Assembly: GCA_963712815.1 (NCBI GenBank)
Contig: CAVQJL010000013.1
Location: forward strand, 26,926 to 90,925
Origin: RPQJ01 sp963712815
GTDB taxonomy: Bacteria; Pseudomonadota; Gammaproteobacteria; Steroidobacterales; Steroidobacteraceae
Reading direction: 5' to 3'
Length of the DNA: 64,000 nt
The translations under genes and the position numbers were made by a program. The notes under the pieces are model-generated. The model was not told the DNA's origin, did not search any database, and saw only the letters and a program-made list of their open reading frames with translations. Of the stretch, positions 56,737 to 64,000 are shown in pieces; within the stretch, counting starts at the first letter, position 1, and each line of letters starts with the position of its first letter.

Positions 56737-57933
56737 GTGAACACCTGGGATGTCATCGTCATCGGCGCCGGCGCGGTGGGCAGCGCCGCGCTGCGTGCGG
56801 CGGCCGAAGCCGGCGCCCGTGCGCTCTGCCTCGAGCACCTCTCCCCCGCCCACGAGCGCGGCTCGAGCCACGGTCACTCGCGGATCTTCCGTCACGCCTA
56901 CTTCGAGCATCCCGACTACGTGCCGCTGCTGCGCCACTCGACGGCGCGCTTCGAGTCGCTGGAGCGCGAGTCGGGCGTCGCCCTGCTCCACCGCTGCGGC
57001 ATGCTGGTCACGGGAGCAAGCGACTCGACCGTCGTGCACGGATCGCTGGCCTCGGGTCGCCGCTGGGACCTGGCGGTGGAGGCGCTCGATGCGAACGCGC
57101 TGGAATCGCGCTTCCCGTGGTTCGACCATCCGCTCGACTCGATCGGCGCCTTCGAGGCGAACGCCGGGCTCGTTCGTCCCGAGGCCACCGTTCACGCCGC
57201 GCTCGGCGTCGCCGAGTCCCGCGGCGCCGAACTGCGCACCGGCACCCGCGTGCACGCGCTCGTCGAGGACGCGTCTGGCGTGTGGGTGGACACCAACCAC
57301 GGTCGCGAGCGGGCGACGAGCGTCGTCGTCGCCGCCGGTGCCTGGAGTTCGCGGCTCCTGTCCGAGCTGACCAGGCAACTGACGGTCACCCGGCAGGTCC
57401 AGGCCTGGGTGGCGGCGACGCCGGGCAAGGATGTTTCGACCCTGCCGTGCTGGTACGTCGATCGCGGGCCTGGCGAACGCCCGTTGTACGGACTCCCGCC
57501 CGATCCGGCAGCGACCGCGCAGGATGGCGCGGCCGCGTCACGCTCGCGCCACCCCAAGGTCGGCTTGCACGGGTCCGACGTCGTCGTGAACCCTGACGCC
57601 GGCGCCGCCGGGGTGGACGACACGGACCTCGCGAGGGTCTGGCGCGCGTATCGCGCCGTTGCGCCCGCGCTCGCAGGGCCGGTCGTGGCCGCCGCGACCT
57701 GCCTCTACACCATGTCGCCGGACGGGCAGTTCATCGTCGGCACCCGCCCAGGCTCACGGCGCATCCAGGTCGCGGCCGGGCTGTCCGGCCACGGCTTCAA
57801 GCTCGCCCCGGCACTCGGCGATGCCCTCGTGGAACTTGCGATCCACGGCCGGACGGAGCTGCCCATCGAGTTCCTGTCGCCGGCAAGATTCGGGGGCGCA
57901 GCCCGGCAGCGGGTGAGGCTGCGCGCCGGCTAG
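56737..57933 (+). CDS. SolA-like FAD oxidase (sarcosine / N-methyltryptophan oxidase family)
   Basis: 398 aa from GTG 56737 (V-N-T-W-D-V-I-V-I-G-A-G-A-V-G-S). FAD motif at residues 9-16, then S-S-H-G-H-S-R-I-F-R-H-A-Y-F, the monomeric sarcosine/N-methyltryptophan oxidase signature. C-L-Y-T-M-S-P-D-G carries the cysteine for covalent FAD, and G-H-G-F-K-L-A-P closes the site. Oxidises an N-methyl or secondary amine to give peroxide. A GTG at 56710 in the same frame is an alternative. Its last 4 nt overlap the convergent lipoprotein stop. Confidence 0.85.
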   Translation: MNTWDVIVIGAGAVGSAALRAAAEAGARALCLEHLSPAHERGSSHGHSRIFRHAYFEHPDYVPLLRHSTARFESLERESGVALLHRCGMLVTGASDSTVVHGSLASGRRWDLAVEALDANALESRFPWFDHPLDSIGAFEANAGLVRPEATVHAALGVAESRGAELRTGTRVHALVEDASGVWVDTNHGRERATSVVVAAGAWSSRLLSELTRQLTVTRQVQAWVAATPGKDVSTLPCWYVDRGPGERPLYGLPPDPAATAQDGAAASRSRHPKVGLHGSDVVVNPDAGAAGVDDTDLARVWRAYRAVAPALAGPVVAAATCLYTMSPDGQFIVGTRPGSRRIQVAAGLSGHGFKLAPALGDALVELAIHGRTELPIEFLSPARFGGAARQRVRLRAG

Positions 57934-58613
57934 CGGATCAGGCCATCGTGGCGCAGCCGGTCGGCAATCGGCCCCGTGATCGCCGCGAGGCCGGTGTCGC
58001 GCGACTCGAGGTTCCCCACCGTCACGTCCATCGTGTAGACGTGCGTCGGACCCTTGGTCTCCCAGACCTTCGTCGTGACGCGCGCGGTGCCCTTCACGGT
58101 GGTGATCGACGAGGCCGTCTGGAACTCGCCGTACACCACCGGCACGCCATAGACGCCGTAATAGCCGGTCGCATATCCGGCATCTGTCGCCTTGTACATC
58201 CCGCCGCCGCGATCGTCGCGGCCGGCGCCTTCCTTCGTCCCCCAGTCCATGGAAACGAGCGTGGTCGCCACCACGGCATCGGCCTGCTGCGACGCGACGG
58301 CCTCCTCGATGCTCTCGCGCGTGAGCGGGTTCTTCGCCTTCACCACGTCGCAGCTGGGTATGGCCTTCACCGAGGCGCTCATGATCCGCGAGGCGAGGAA
58401 GTTCTCGAACGCGCAGCGCTGGTTGATGTCCGGGCTGACACCGACGATCAGCACCCGGGAGAACGACTGGTTGTGGGACGCGCCTGCCTGCCACGCGCTC
58501 GACACCGAGGGCTGGCTGGCGCAGCCGGACAGCCAGGCGGCACCGATGACGAGCAGAGCGCTCACGGAGGCTGCGCGGACGAAAGGCAGGGGACGGTCGG
58601 GGCGGGTGGTCAA
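57930..58613 (-). CDS. Lipoprotein of unknown function
   Basis: 227 aa. Leader with lipobox L-S-G-C near residue 31. The mature chain has S-R-V-L-I-V-G-V-S-P, F-E-N-F-L-A-S-R-I, a linker rich in Gly, Tyr and Thr (A-T-G-Y-Y-G-V-Y-G-V) and A-A-I-T-G-P-I-A-D-R-L, reminiscent of DUF4136-type outer-membrane lipoproteins. Only one other cysteine pair is present. No pathway context. Head-on with the SolA-like gene. Confidence 0.65.
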   Translation of the reverse strand: MTTRPDRPLPFVRAASVSALLVIGAAWLSGCASQPSVSSAWQAGASHNQSFSRVLIVGVSPDINQRCAFENFLASRIMSASVKAIPSCDVVKAKNPLTRESIEEAVASQQADAVVATTLVSMDWGTKEGAGRDDRGGGMYKATDAGYATGYYGVYGVPVVYGEFQTASSITTVKGTARVTTKVWETKGPTHVYTMDVTVGNLESRDTGLAAITGPIADRLRHDGLIR

Positions 58614-58767
58614 TGCAGGCTCCTGGGATGTTTGGGATCTCGGCAGTTCGGTCCTGCCGGCGCCCGGCGGGTCGGCCGGGAAAAGCGGAGCGCAGCATAA
58701 CCGATCGTGCTCATTCCCCGGTCGCCGACACGACGGTCGACGACCGGGGAGGGCTGAGCGATCCGCC

Positions 58768-60198
58768 CTACTTCTTGCCTACCGTCGATTTGGCGGCGCT
58801 TCCAGTGGACTCCTGGCTGTCGGCCTGCAGCAGGAACCCGGCCTTCACGTTGGCCGCGTTCACCCGCACGACCTGCGAAACGTACTGGCCGTGGTTGCGG
58901 TACAGCCCGGCGAGCTGGGCGTCCGTGAAGGGGACGTGGGTACCGAACAGCCCGCAGAACAGGCTTCCGGGGCTGGCATCCGCCGGCGCGTTGGTGGCGG
59001 AGTTCTCGGCGGTGGCCACCTCATGCTCCGACAGGCGGATGCCGCCGAGCGCGTTGCCGAAGGCATCCCGCGCGATGGTCGCCCCGGCAAAGGTGATCCG
59101 CGGCGCCACCGGCGGCAACTGCCCCAGGCGCACCCAGTCGTCCATGAGGTTCCACGCCGCGTTGTACACGTAGCGCTTCGGGATCCGGCTAAGCGGCGGC
59201 CGGACGCAGTTGGTGGGGGTGCGGAACGCACCGTCGCGATCGAGCAGCGGCTGGATGTTGTCCGTGAAGCCGGCGTCGGCGTGCGAGGCGCCGGCCACTT
59301 CCCAGTGGCGGTAGTTCGCGGCATCCGGCGGCGCGAAGTCCGGCCGGACGTCCACCTCCGAGAGCAGCCGCAACACCGGCACGGCGAGGTCGGTGCGCAG
59401 CGCGCCGCGGGCCTCACCGATGAAGAACGCATCCACCACGGGCTCGTAAAGGGGCCAGATCGAGTTGTGGTACGCACCGAGGCGGCCGCCCGACTGCGAG
59501 GTGCCGACCGCGATCACCACCTCCGGCGACAGCGGCCCGAGCGGACCCGTGCCGGCGGGTGCGCGCAGCGCCTTTAGCGCCTGCGAGAAGATGTCGTAGG
59601 AGATCTCGTCGAGGTTGGGCAGCGTGCCGCCCGCGGTCACGTCGAGCGAGCCGTAGCGCAGCGGGCTCCAGTTCCTGAGCACGTTCGGGAACAGCAGCGG
59701 GTTGGCGCCGACGTTGGGCTGGATGCCGAGCCGCTGGGCCGACACGCCAACCCAAGCGTAGCCCTCGCGCATGATGTGCTCACTGGACTCGAGCCAGTAA
59801 TGATCGATGTCGTACTGGGCCGTCACGTTCTGCCACTCGGCGAGCACCGTGCCGTTGAACGCCTTGGCGCTCGCGGGGCGACGCACGACGATGCGCGTCC
59901 GGTACGGGAAGCCGCAGTCACGAACGGTGCCGGTGGCCAGGCCGACGCCGCTGTAGCGGCAGGCCGTCCCCGAGATGAAGAACTCCTCCTCCACGTATCC
60001 GCGCGCAGCGAGATCGATGGAGGTTGCGAGGAACGGGTAGTTGCGCGACGGATCTCCCGGCGTGACGGCTGGTATCGGCCCCTCGACCGTGGGCAGGGGC
60101 ACCGGCAGCGCGGCGTCCGCCAGCGACGGCGACAGGGCCAGCACGACGGCGGCGGATGCCGCGGCGGTGCCGGCAAGCAGGCGACGTGTAATTGACAT
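58768..60198 (-). CDS. Secreted alpha/beta hydrolase domain protein (Abhydrolase_10 type)
   Basis: 476 aa. Signal peptide ending L-A-D-A. The nucleophile is probably Ser236 in G-T-S-Q-S-G-G-R-L; Y-P-F-L-A-T-S-I-D-L near the N-terminus, G-Y-A-W-V-G-V-S-A-Q near 146, G-A-S-H-A-D with the probable His. Long and with a conserved W-N-V/T-A and V-R-V-N pattern, as in the alpha/beta-hydrolase_10 family common in soil gammaproteobacteria. Substrate unknown. Confidence 0.8.
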   Translation of the reverse strand: MSITRRLLAGTAAASAAVVLALSPSLADAALPVPLPTVEGPIPAVTPGDPSRNYPFLATSIDLAARGYVEEEFFISGTACRYSGVGLATGTVRDCGFPYRTRIVVRRPASAKAFNGTVLAEWQNVTAQYDIDHYWLESSEHIMREGYAWVGVSAQRLGIQPNVGANPLLFPNVLRNWSPLRYGSLDVTAGGTLPNLDEISYDIFSQALKALRAPAGTGPLGPLSPEVVIAVGTSQSGGRLGAYHNSIWPLYEPVVDAFFIGEARGALRTDLAVPVLRLLSEVDVRPDFAPPDAANYRHWEVAGASHADAGFTDNIQPLLDRDGAFRTPTNCVRPPLSRIPKRYVYNAAWNLMDDWVRLGQLPPVAPRITFAGATIARDAFGNALGGIRLSEHEVATAENSATNAPADASPGSLFCGLFGTHVPFTDAQLAGLYRNHGQYVSQVVRVNAANVKAGFLLQADSQESTGSAAKSTVGKK

Positions 60199-60399
60199 AA
60201 TGTGGATCTCCCCAGGCAGTCTTCGTTGGTGAGTCGCGACGACGGTCCGAGTCCGACGATCGCGACGATCGAACCTACCACGAACGCCGGGGACCGGGCA
60301 TCGACGTCAGGGTTCGCTCGCCCGGCGTGGACTAGATTCGGAACGTCGCCAATGCGACCGTTTCTCCGTAGCATCGCGCCGCAAAGCAACGGGGGTTCG

Positions 60400-60933
60400 A
60401 TGAACGCGCTCTCAGGCTTCATCCGGGGTGTGGACGCACTCAACGACTGGATCGGTCGCGCGGCGTCGTGGCTCACGCTCGGCTGCGTGCTGACCTGCTT
60501 CGCCGTGGTGGTGCTGCGCTATGCGTTCGACCTCGGCTTCCCCTGGCTGCAGGAACTCTACGTCTGGCAGCACGCTGCAGTGTTCATGGCCGGGGCCGGC
60601 TACACGATGCTGCACGGCGGGCACGTCAGCGTGGACGTGCTCTACGGGAACGCCAGCCCCCGACGCCGCGCCTGGATCGACATCGCGGGCACGCTCGTGT
60701 TCCTGTTCCCGTGGCTCGCCGTGGTTGCGAGCGCCTCGGCACCCTTCGTGCTCTCCTCGTGGAGCATCCGCGAGGCCTCGAGCACGGCCGGCGGCATGCC
60801 GGCGCTGTACCTGCTCAAGTCGCTGCTGTGGGTCTTCTGCGCCCTGCTGTTCGTGCAGGGGCTCGCGCTGATCGCCCGGCGGGGCCTGTTCCTCGCCGGG
60901 CACGGCGCGCCGGACGCCGACGCGACGCGATGA
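60400..60933 (+). CDS. dctQ: TRAP transporter small permease (DctQ)
   Basis: 177 aa, four membrane segments at about 22-44, 56-74, 90-111 and 133-157, with P-W-L-Q-E-L and G-G-H-V-S-V-D-V-L in the second loop, the DctQ pattern. Forms the small integral subunit of a tripartite periplasmic transporter. Its stop overlaps the dctM start by 4 nt. No DctP solute-binding protein gene was found in the window. Confidence 0.86.
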   Translation: MNALSGFIRGVDALNDWIGRAASWLTLGCVLTCFAVVVLRYAFDLGFPWLQELYVWQHAAVFMAGAGYTMLHGGHVSVDVLYGNASPRRRAWIDIAGTLVFLFPWLAVVASASAPFVLSSWSIREASSTAGGMPALYLLKSLLWVFCALLFVQGLALIARRGLFLAGHGAPDADATR

Positions 60934-62477
60934 GCACGGTGCTGATCGGCGAGATCCTGTCGGTGGCGATGTTCCTCGCCACCATCGGTGCCGTGCTTGC
61001 CGGTTACCCGGTGGCCTTCACGCTGGCCGGCGTCGCGCTCATCTTCGCGGCGATCGGCATGGCGACCAGCGTGTTCGACCCGGCGATCCTGGCGGCGCTC
61101 ACCGGGCGCTACTTCGGCACCATGACCAACGAGACGCTGGTCGCCGTTCCGCTGTTCGTCTTCATGGGCGTGATGCTCGAGCGCTCGAAGATCGCCGAGG
61201 CACTGCTCACGACCATGGGCGAGCTGTTCGGCGCGCTGCGCGGCGGCCTCGGCTACTCGGTGGTGATCGTCGGCGCGCTGCTCGCGGCCTCGACCGGCAT
61301 CGTCGGCGCAACCGTCGTCACGATGGGCCTGCTGTCGCTGCCCGCGATGATGCGCGCGGGCTACGACCCGAAGCTCGCGACCGGCACGATCTGCGCCGCC
61401 GGGACGCTCGGGCAGATCATTCCGCCCTCGACCGTGCTGATCTTCGTCGGCGACATCCTGCAGGGCGCCAACCAGCAGGCGCAGCTCGAGCTCGGCAACA
61501 TGGCGCCCGCACCGATCTCGGTCGGGCAACTGTTCGCCGGCGCGATCATCCCCGGCCTCGTGCTGGTGGGCCTGTACCTCGCCTGGATCCTCGTGAAGTC
61601 GATCTTCGATCCGCGCTCCTGCCCGCCGCTCGAGATGAGCGACGAACGGCGGGCCGGCCTCGCCCGACGCGTGGCGGGTGCGCTGGTGCCGCCGCTGCTG
61701 CTCATGCTGGCGGTGCTGGGCTCGATCCTCGGCGGCATCGCGACTCCGACCGAGTCGGCCTCGGTCGGCGCCATGGGCGCGATGCTGCTCGCCGCCGGCA
61801 AGGGCCGCTTCGACCTGCCGCTGCTGCGCGACGTGATGCGCACGACGCTCGGCATCAGCTCGATGATCTTCGTGATCCTGCTCGGCGCGAGCGTGTTCAG
61901 CCTGGTGTTCCGCGGGCTCGGCGGCGAGAACCTCGTGCACGACGCCCTCGCCTCCCTGCCCGGCGGCGTCGTCATGGCCGTCCTCGCGGTGATGGTCGTG
62001 ATCTTCCTGCTCGGCTTCTTCCTCGACACGTTCGAGATCATCTTCATCGTCGTGCCCATCACCGCCCCGGCGCTCATCAAGCTGGGCGTGGACCCGATCT
62101 GGCTCGGCGTGATGATCGGCATGAACCTGCAGGCGAGCTTCCTGACGCCACCGTTCGGCTTTGCGCTGTTCTACCTGCGCGGCGTGGCGGACACGCTGGT
62201 GCGGACGGTCGACATCTACAGGGGCGTGGTGCCGTTCGTCGCGCTGCAGCTCGTGGGCATCACGCTGGTCGCGCTGGCGCCCGGCATGGCCACCAGCCTG
62301 CCGGCGCGGCTGTATGCCGAGGAGAGCCCGGCGCTGGATCGTCGCGTGCCCGCAGCCACGACCGCGGCTCCGTCCGGATCGCCGGTAGCGGACGACTTCA
62401 GCGACCTGCTCGAGGAACCCGTGCCCGGGCGCAACCCGCCTTACCGCGACGACTTCGAGGACCTGGTGACCGACTGA
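60930..62477 (+). CDS. dctM: TRAP transporter large permease (DctM) with an acidic C-terminal tail
   Basis: 515 aa. About a dozen hydrophobic segments, with G-Y-P-V-A-F-T-L, S-T-G-I-V-G-A-T-V, P-P-S-T-V-L-I and F-L-T-P-P-F-G-F-A. Imports an organic acid using the sodium or proton gradient. The last 60 residues form a polar tail that twice repeats D-D-F-x-D-L, not usual for DctM. Overlaps dctQ by 4 nt. The substrate cannot be inferred without DctP. Confidence 0.88.
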   Translation: MSTVLIGEILSVAMFLATIGAVLAGYPVAFTLAGVALIFAAIGMATSVFDPAILAALTGRYFGTMTNETLVAVPLFVFMGVMLERSKIAEALLTTMGELFGALRGGLGYSVVIVGALLAASTGIVGATVVTMGLLSLPAMMRAGYDPKLATGTICAAGTLGQIIPPSTVLIFVGDILQGANQQAQLELGNMAPAPISVGQLFAGAIIPGLVLVGLYLAWILVKSIFDPRSCPPLEMSDERRAGLARRVAGALVPPLLLMLAVLGSILGGIATPTESASVGAMGAMLLAAGKGRFDLPLLRDVMRTTLGISSMIFVILLGASVFSLVFRGLGGENLVHDALASLPGGVVMAVLAVMVVIFLLGFFLDTFEIIFIVVPITAPALIKLGVDPIWLGVMIGMNLQASFLTPPFGFALFYLRGVADTLVRTVDIYRGVVPFVALQLVGITLVALAPGMATSLPARLYAEESPALDRRVPAATTAAPSGSPVADDFSDLLEEPVPGRNPPYRDDFEDLVTD

Positions 62478-62536
62478 CGCCGGTGCCTCATCGTCGCTCC
62501 GTGGGCGCCCGCCGCCTGCAAGACCGATTCATTTCG

Positions 62537-63568
62537 TCAGGCCCAGAAACCAACGACCCGCTGCACGGTCCAGAAAGCTGCGGCCGAGCCGATGGCGTAC
62601 GCAACCGGCGTGCGGATCAGCGACTCCGCGTGCCACGGACCGTGATCGCGCGAGCCCTGCCCGCGCAGCAGCCTCGTCAGGATGGAGAACACCGCGATGA
62701 CGGCCGCGACGAACAGCAGCTGCCCGACTTCGACGCCGACGTTGAAGAACAGCAGCGCCAGCGGAACGTCCTTCTGCGGCAGGCCGATCTCGCGCAATGC
62801 GCCCGCGAAGCCGAACCCGTGCAGCAGGCCGAATACGAAGGCCACCAGCCACGGCGCTCGAGCGGCCAGCCGCGGCCGGCCGTGTGCACCGTGAATGATC
62901 TCCGCTGCAACGAACATGATGCTAAGTGCGATGACCGCCTCGACCGGCGCCTGTGCCACGTGCACGAGACCGAGCGTCGCCGCGGCGAGCGTGATGCTGT
63001 GCGCGACCGTGAACGCAGTCACCGTGGCGACCAGTCGCTTCCAGTTGCCCACCAGGAACATCAATCCCAGCACGAACAGCAGGTGATCGATGCCGAGCAG
63101 GATGTGCTCGACGCCGAGCACGAAGTAGGTCTTCGACACCGCGAGTGCGCCGGGCGCCGCCTGGGTCACGAACGACGTCTGCTCGGGCGTCAGGCGGACG
63201 GCCTGGGTCGTGCCGTCCGACCACTCGATTCGGGCGAGCACGTCGGTGCGCGTTGCGCTCAATCCCTCGATGTCGATCGATCGACCGGCCAGTCCGCCGG
63301 GGCAGGTCGCACGCCACCGCTCGACGAATGCACCCCCGACGAACGATCCTTGATTTGGTGCGCCCGTGCACTCCTTCGGCAGGCGCGCATGCAGCCTGAG
63401 GCGATACTCGCCCTTCGCTGGCACCTTCCAGAGCACGTCGAAAGCCTCGGCGTCGATCTGCCGCACCTCGAGGTAGCCCGGGCGCACTTCGTGCGCCTTC
63501 GCACTGGGCCAGGGGGCAATCGCCAGCAGGAACAGCAGCGCGAAGCCGCGGCGCAGTGCAGCGCTCAT
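62537..63568 (-). CDS. HupE/UreJ family membrane protein
   Basis: 343 aa. Signal-like leader (A-I-A-P-W-P-S-A-K-A). A periplasmic domain of about 120 residues (V-R-P-G-Y-L-E-V-R) is followed by several membrane helices with the motif G-V-E-H-I-L-L-G-I-D-H-L-L-F-V-L-G-L and F-A-G-A-L-R-E-I-G-L-P, the HupE/UreJ-2 family. The family is linked to nickel or cobalt uptake in some bacteria, but here no nickel enzyme is nearby and the metal is unknown. Start overlaps the preceding isomerase stop by 4 nt. Confidence 0.85.
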   Translation of the reverse strand: MSAALRRGFALLFLLAIAPWPSAKAHEVRPGYLEVRQIDAEAFDVLWKVPAKGEYRLRLHARLPKECTGAPNQGSFVGGAFVERWRATCPGGLAGRSIDIEGLSATRTDVLARIEWSDGTTQAVRLTPEQTSFVTQAAPGALAVSKTYFVLGVEHILLGIDHLLFVLGLMFLVGNWKRLVATVTAFTVAHSITLAAATLGLVHVAQAPVEAVIALSIMFVAAEIIHGAHGRPRLAARAPWLVAFVFGLLHGFGFAGALREIGLPQKDVPLALLFFNVGVEVGQLLFVAAVIAVFSILTRLLRGQGSRDHGPWHAESLIRTPVAYAIGSAAAFWTVQRVVGFWA

Positions 63569-64000
63569 TTGCCTGGATTTCCGCCGCGGCCGGCAGGCTG
63601 TTCAAACAGCGCGGCGGCCTCGCCCTCGACGCGGATGTCGTATCGGGCTCTCAGGCCGTCGAGGAATGCCTCGTTGAATTCCGTCCGCTGCCCGGACTGC
63701 CACTCACGCAGCACCAGCGGGCGGATCTGCTCGAACGCGGGCATCGCGTCCGCCTTGCGATCATCCACCCGCACGAGGTGCAACCCGAACCCGGATTGCA
63801 GCGGGCCCGTCCATTGGCCGACTGGCGCCTCGAGGATCTGTGCGGCGAATTCGCTGCCGAAAGTGTTGGCGATCACCTGGGGCGACGCCGACTGCATGTC
63901 GCCCGGCAGCAGCGTCGGGTCACCGGCGTCCGAAAGGATCGCCGGGCCGCGCCCAGCCTGCAGCTCGGCCAGCAGCTGCTCGGCCGCAGGGCGCGCCGCG
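63565..64000 (-). CDS. Parvulin-type peptidylprolyl isomerase, N-terminus off window
   Basis: The frame is open to the window edge; only the last 144 residues are seen. L-L-P-G-D-M-Q-S-A-S and F-G-L-H-L-V-R-V-D-D-R-K are the parvulin rotamase signature with the typical G-x-H-L-V-x-V core. Likely periplasmic and coupled with the HupE/UreJ gene, with which it overlaps by 4 nt; such pairs recur. Full-length start not visible. Confidence 0.85.
   Translation of the reverse strand, partial: AARPAAEQLLAELQAGRGPAILSDAGDPTLLPGDMQSASPQVIANTFGSEFAAQILEAPVGQWTGPLQSGFGLHLVRVDDRKADAMPAFEQIRPLVLREWQSGQRTEFNEAFLDGLRARYDIRVEGEAAALFEQPAGRGGNPGK

Overview
The window is dense, high-GC, single-contig bacterial DNA with short intergenic gaps, many 1-4 nt stop/start overlaps and GTG/TTG starts. 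Several gene families (two S9 peptidases, two DUF885 zinc peptidases, IorAB-type molybdenum hydroxylase, a DUF6394 protein beside an RCK potassium channel, a CadC-like regulator with TPR repeats, a bufferin operon) fit a free-living, respiring gammaproteobacterium of the Xanthomonadales/Steroidobacterales kind. This placement is inference from gene content only. No rRNA, convincing tRNA or CRISPR array was seen.

Layout. 1-9.9 kb: lipase, GST, DsbA-like isomerase, metallo-hydrolase, serine beta-lactamase-like hydrolase, DUF6394 plus RCK channel, DUF885 peptidase, MAPEG protein. 9.9-12.5 kb: nadA-nadB (quinolinate synthesis). 12.6-17.1 kb: saccharopine-dehydrogenase-like protein, then an iorA-iorB-mocA-like molybdenum hydroxylase operon. 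17.2-21.4 kb: phd-vapC and parD-parE toxin-antitoxin pairs around an S9 peptidase and a DUF2834 membrane protein. 21.9-24.6 kb: mtnP-mtnA-class II aldolase, an operon that looks like the DHAP shunt for salvage of methylthioadenosine and 5'-deoxyadenosine. 24.7-26.0 kb: aminotransferase. 26.0-33.5 kb: a five-gene operon, NfnA-like, NfnB-like, KorA (gamma-alpha fusion), KorB, and a large uncharacterised protein ending in a [4Fe-4S] ferredoxin domain. 33.5-34.8 kb: glycerate 2-kinase. 34.8-36.9 kb: a poorly coding, lower-GC patch with a DUF2846 protein, an IS1182-type transposase wreck and a truncated second copy of parE. 36.9-43.6 kb: nitroreductase, RidA, GMC oxidoreductase pair, HNH nuclease, methyltransferase, a second DUF885. 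44-51.2 kb: diguanylate cyclase, S9 peptidase, SDR, phytase, secreted protein. 51.4-53.8 kb: a complete bufferin operon (bufA1-bufB-bufC-doxX), preceded by a sequence that matches an ECF sigma-F type promoter. 53.7-64 kb: TPR regulator, ScyD-like protein, SolA-like oxidase, lipoprotein, hydrolase, TRAP permeases, HupE/UreJ protein and a parvulin-type isomerase.

A striking technical property is that many otherwise well conserved genes carry single-base frameshifts, at roughly two dozen places, mostly between 6.9 and 34.3 kb. The frames resume cleanly with conserved motifs and there are almost no in-frame stops, so I treat them as probable consensus errors of the assembly and annotate whole genes across the breaks. 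The IS1182 and parE remnants differ: they are truncated and look genuinely decayed.

The most interesting systems are the KGOR-Nfn operon with its unnamed fifth subunit, the DHAP-shunt operon, the bufferin operon with its promoter, and a phased three-repeat operator in front of the CadC-like regulator.
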